From Pardosa pseudoannulata (Eukaryota; Arthropoda; Arachnida; Araneae; Lycosidae), in NCBI GenBank assembly GCA_032207245.1, contig CM063508.1, positions 89,468,890-89,532,889 of the forward strand: DNA of 64,000 nt, read 5' to 3'. The position numbers were made by a program, and so were the translations under genes. A model generated the notes under the pieces. It made no database searches and was not told where the DNA came from. It saw nothing but the letters and a program-made list of their open reading frames with translations. Below are positions 62,600 through 64,000 of this stretch, piece by piece. Every line of letters begins with the position of its first letter. The first letter of the stretch is position 1.

Positions 62600-63728
62600 T
62601 TATTTTTCCTAATAATTTACAGCAATACCATTAAGCTATTTGCCATGCCGACTGATGTGCCTCTTTCATTTGAGCCATTACTGTCGCCCATATATAAGGA
62701 TCACCTCTCGTATAAATATGATGCAAAAACATCTCCTATCAGTCCCTTATAAAATTATATTCAGCAATAAAATGACTCCCAATCAAGTTAAAAGAGACTG
62801 TTCATTCTTTATTTTAAAGAACGTTTCTCCAAGTACAGATCACATCCAAATGGAAGTTTCATTTAGGGATGAGGAAGTAAATATACGGGTAAACGTTGCT
62901 TCTTTCTGCATGAGTCCCGAACGATGTTCATGATTTCTTATACCTTTTTTTTATTTTCCTTACATCCAGAAACTCAAGAATTGTAAAATTCAGGTAACTG
63001 TTTTTTTGAAATACCAGACTACCTTTAGAAAATTCTATGAAATTTTGATATTCTAATAATAGTGTTTAGTTAAAGAAAACTACCCACTAATAAGAAAAAA
63101 ATGAAATAAAATTAAAAGTAATGTACTACTTTATTTCTCATTTAATATTTCGTTTCAAATGAAAAAAAAGTGTATATTTCAGTAAGAGAAAAAAAATAAT
63201 GCGTGAGAGCCTATTGATTCATTTTCTAAACGTGTGTTTGGGCATAATTCCAAAAGTAGAGTTCCTTTTTAGTTATTATAAAGTAAGTAAAGAGATACAA
63301 AAGAGAATTTTTTTTAAAAAAAGAACATTTTCTAAATGTATTATTAACAATACAAATTTCAACTTATGGTAACTTATTGAAAAAGTTTATTTTATAATTC
63401 AGTGCCTCTTATTTGAATTTAGAATTTTATTTTTAAGAGATTCAAATAAAGTCCAATTTCAAACAAAAAACTTTGGAACAAAAAGTTTTCTTTCTAGATC
63501 CTATTTCTATTTTGTAATTTTTCTAAGGATTTTTCTGCGTAATTAAAAAGATATCCTACAATGTTTTAGAATGCGGGTTTTGTGAGAACTTTCGCTGTCT
63601 ACGGAATAACGTCATTTAAAGAATATGATAATTTTCGACAAATAATCCAGTATTTTTAAATTATCCCCCCCACGCTCTCAAACACCCCAACCAATATAGA
63701 ATGAGTTTTTCTCAAAATTTAAGGCAAA
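62600..63728. other. Mixed to AT-rich DNA, one unidentified frame
   Basis: A 97-codon plus frame at 62640-62933 gives a basic, Ser/Met-rich peptide with no recognised domain. It may be flanking or 3' sequence of the mariner relic. The rest is AT-rich. Confidence 0.3.
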
Positions 63729-63742
63729 GAGAACATTGAATA

Positions 63743-63919
63743 GGTTTGGTTTTTGGAGTGCTACGGTCTACTTTTTCGCAACACGAGGGCTAATGAGACC
63801 GGGACCTACAGCTTAAAGCCGATTCCGAATGGCTACGAACAACCATGCCACTTTGGTATTCGAACCCACGAACACCGGTACCAAAGGCCAGCACCTTAAT
63901 TAATCCGCCATCTTTCGGC
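63743..63919 (-). mobile_element. Full-length tRNA-derived SINE, copy 4
   Basis: Minus orientation. The family words GAGTGCTACGGTCTACTTTT, AACACGAGGGCTAATGAGAC and the B-box complement GGTATTCGAACCC are present. The A-box complement is altered (TTAATCCGCCA). A perfect 14-bp target duplication, GAGAACATTGAATA, flanks it at 63729-63742 and 63920-63933. The tail, read on the minus strand, is CCAAAAACCAAACCT. Confidence 0.93.
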
Positions 63920-64000
63920 GAGAACATTGAATAAAACAGAGTTTAAATACTTATATGAATTCTGTATAAATGGAGCATTGATAGATAAAATTAAGCTATT

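Overview
The window is AT-rich eukaryotic DNA, almost certainly arthropod and most likely a chelicerate (spider-like). The reasons are the Tc1-type transposase remnant, a tRNA-derived SINE family, Jockey/I-like LINE tails, TTAA-flanked MITEs and very abundant TA microsatellites. The clade is an inference from composition and remembered element types, not from a search. No complete protein-coding gene is visible. Nearly every open frame over 60 codons is a microsatellite translation, a frame inside a repeat, or an isolated chance frame.

Layout. 1-5.2 kb: weak GC-richer patches, then a 74-bp tandem array (4.1-5.2 kb). 5.4-7.7 kb: diverged local duplications carrying two full-length tRNA-derived SINEs with clear target-site duplications (TSDs); one sits in one copy of a duplicated segment whose sister copy keeps the empty site. 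8.1-9.2 kb: a possible hAT end and TA microsatellites. 9.54-9.93 kb: an isolated GC-rich, promoter-like island. 9.95-12.2 kb: a nested array with a 148-bp period. 12.3-18.5 kb: large TA microsatellites, then unique-looking AT-rich DNA. 18.6-21.85 kb: a segmental duplication, one copy of which took a microsatellite and a dead 1.38-kb Tc1 element. 21.9-31.8 kb: mostly featureless, with a third SINE at 23.0 kb. 31.9-41.8 kb: three TTAA-flanked MITEs (one nested in an intact-ended hAT element with an 8-bp TSD), the strongest CpG/promoter-like island (33.9-34.7 kb), a SINE fragment and a 54-base A tract.

43.97-48.28 kb: seven copies of a ~615-bp satellite-like unit with dimeric higher-order structure. 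50.0-50.8 kb: a LINE 3' fragment and a 360-bp-spaced direct repeat. 51.8-52.4 kb: a 144-codon frame beside a promoter-like patch, followed at once by a seven-copy ~188-bp array (to 53.67 kb) and a three-copy 270-bp array (54.3-55.1 kb). 61.6-62.6 kb: a 5'-truncated LINE with a 16-bp TSD, then a mariner transposase C-terminal fragment. 63.7 kb: a fourth full SINE.

The window is therefore best read as intergenic or long-intron DNA. Three GC islands (9.5, 34, 52.2 kb), each with a YY1-like motif and nearby splice-donor-like sequence, are the best candidates for first exons of host genes. The rest is a layered record of transposition and tandem amplification. The LINE and SINE tails resemble each other (CCAAA/CCAACC-type ends), which suggests, but does not prove, that the SINE borrows this LINE's machinery.
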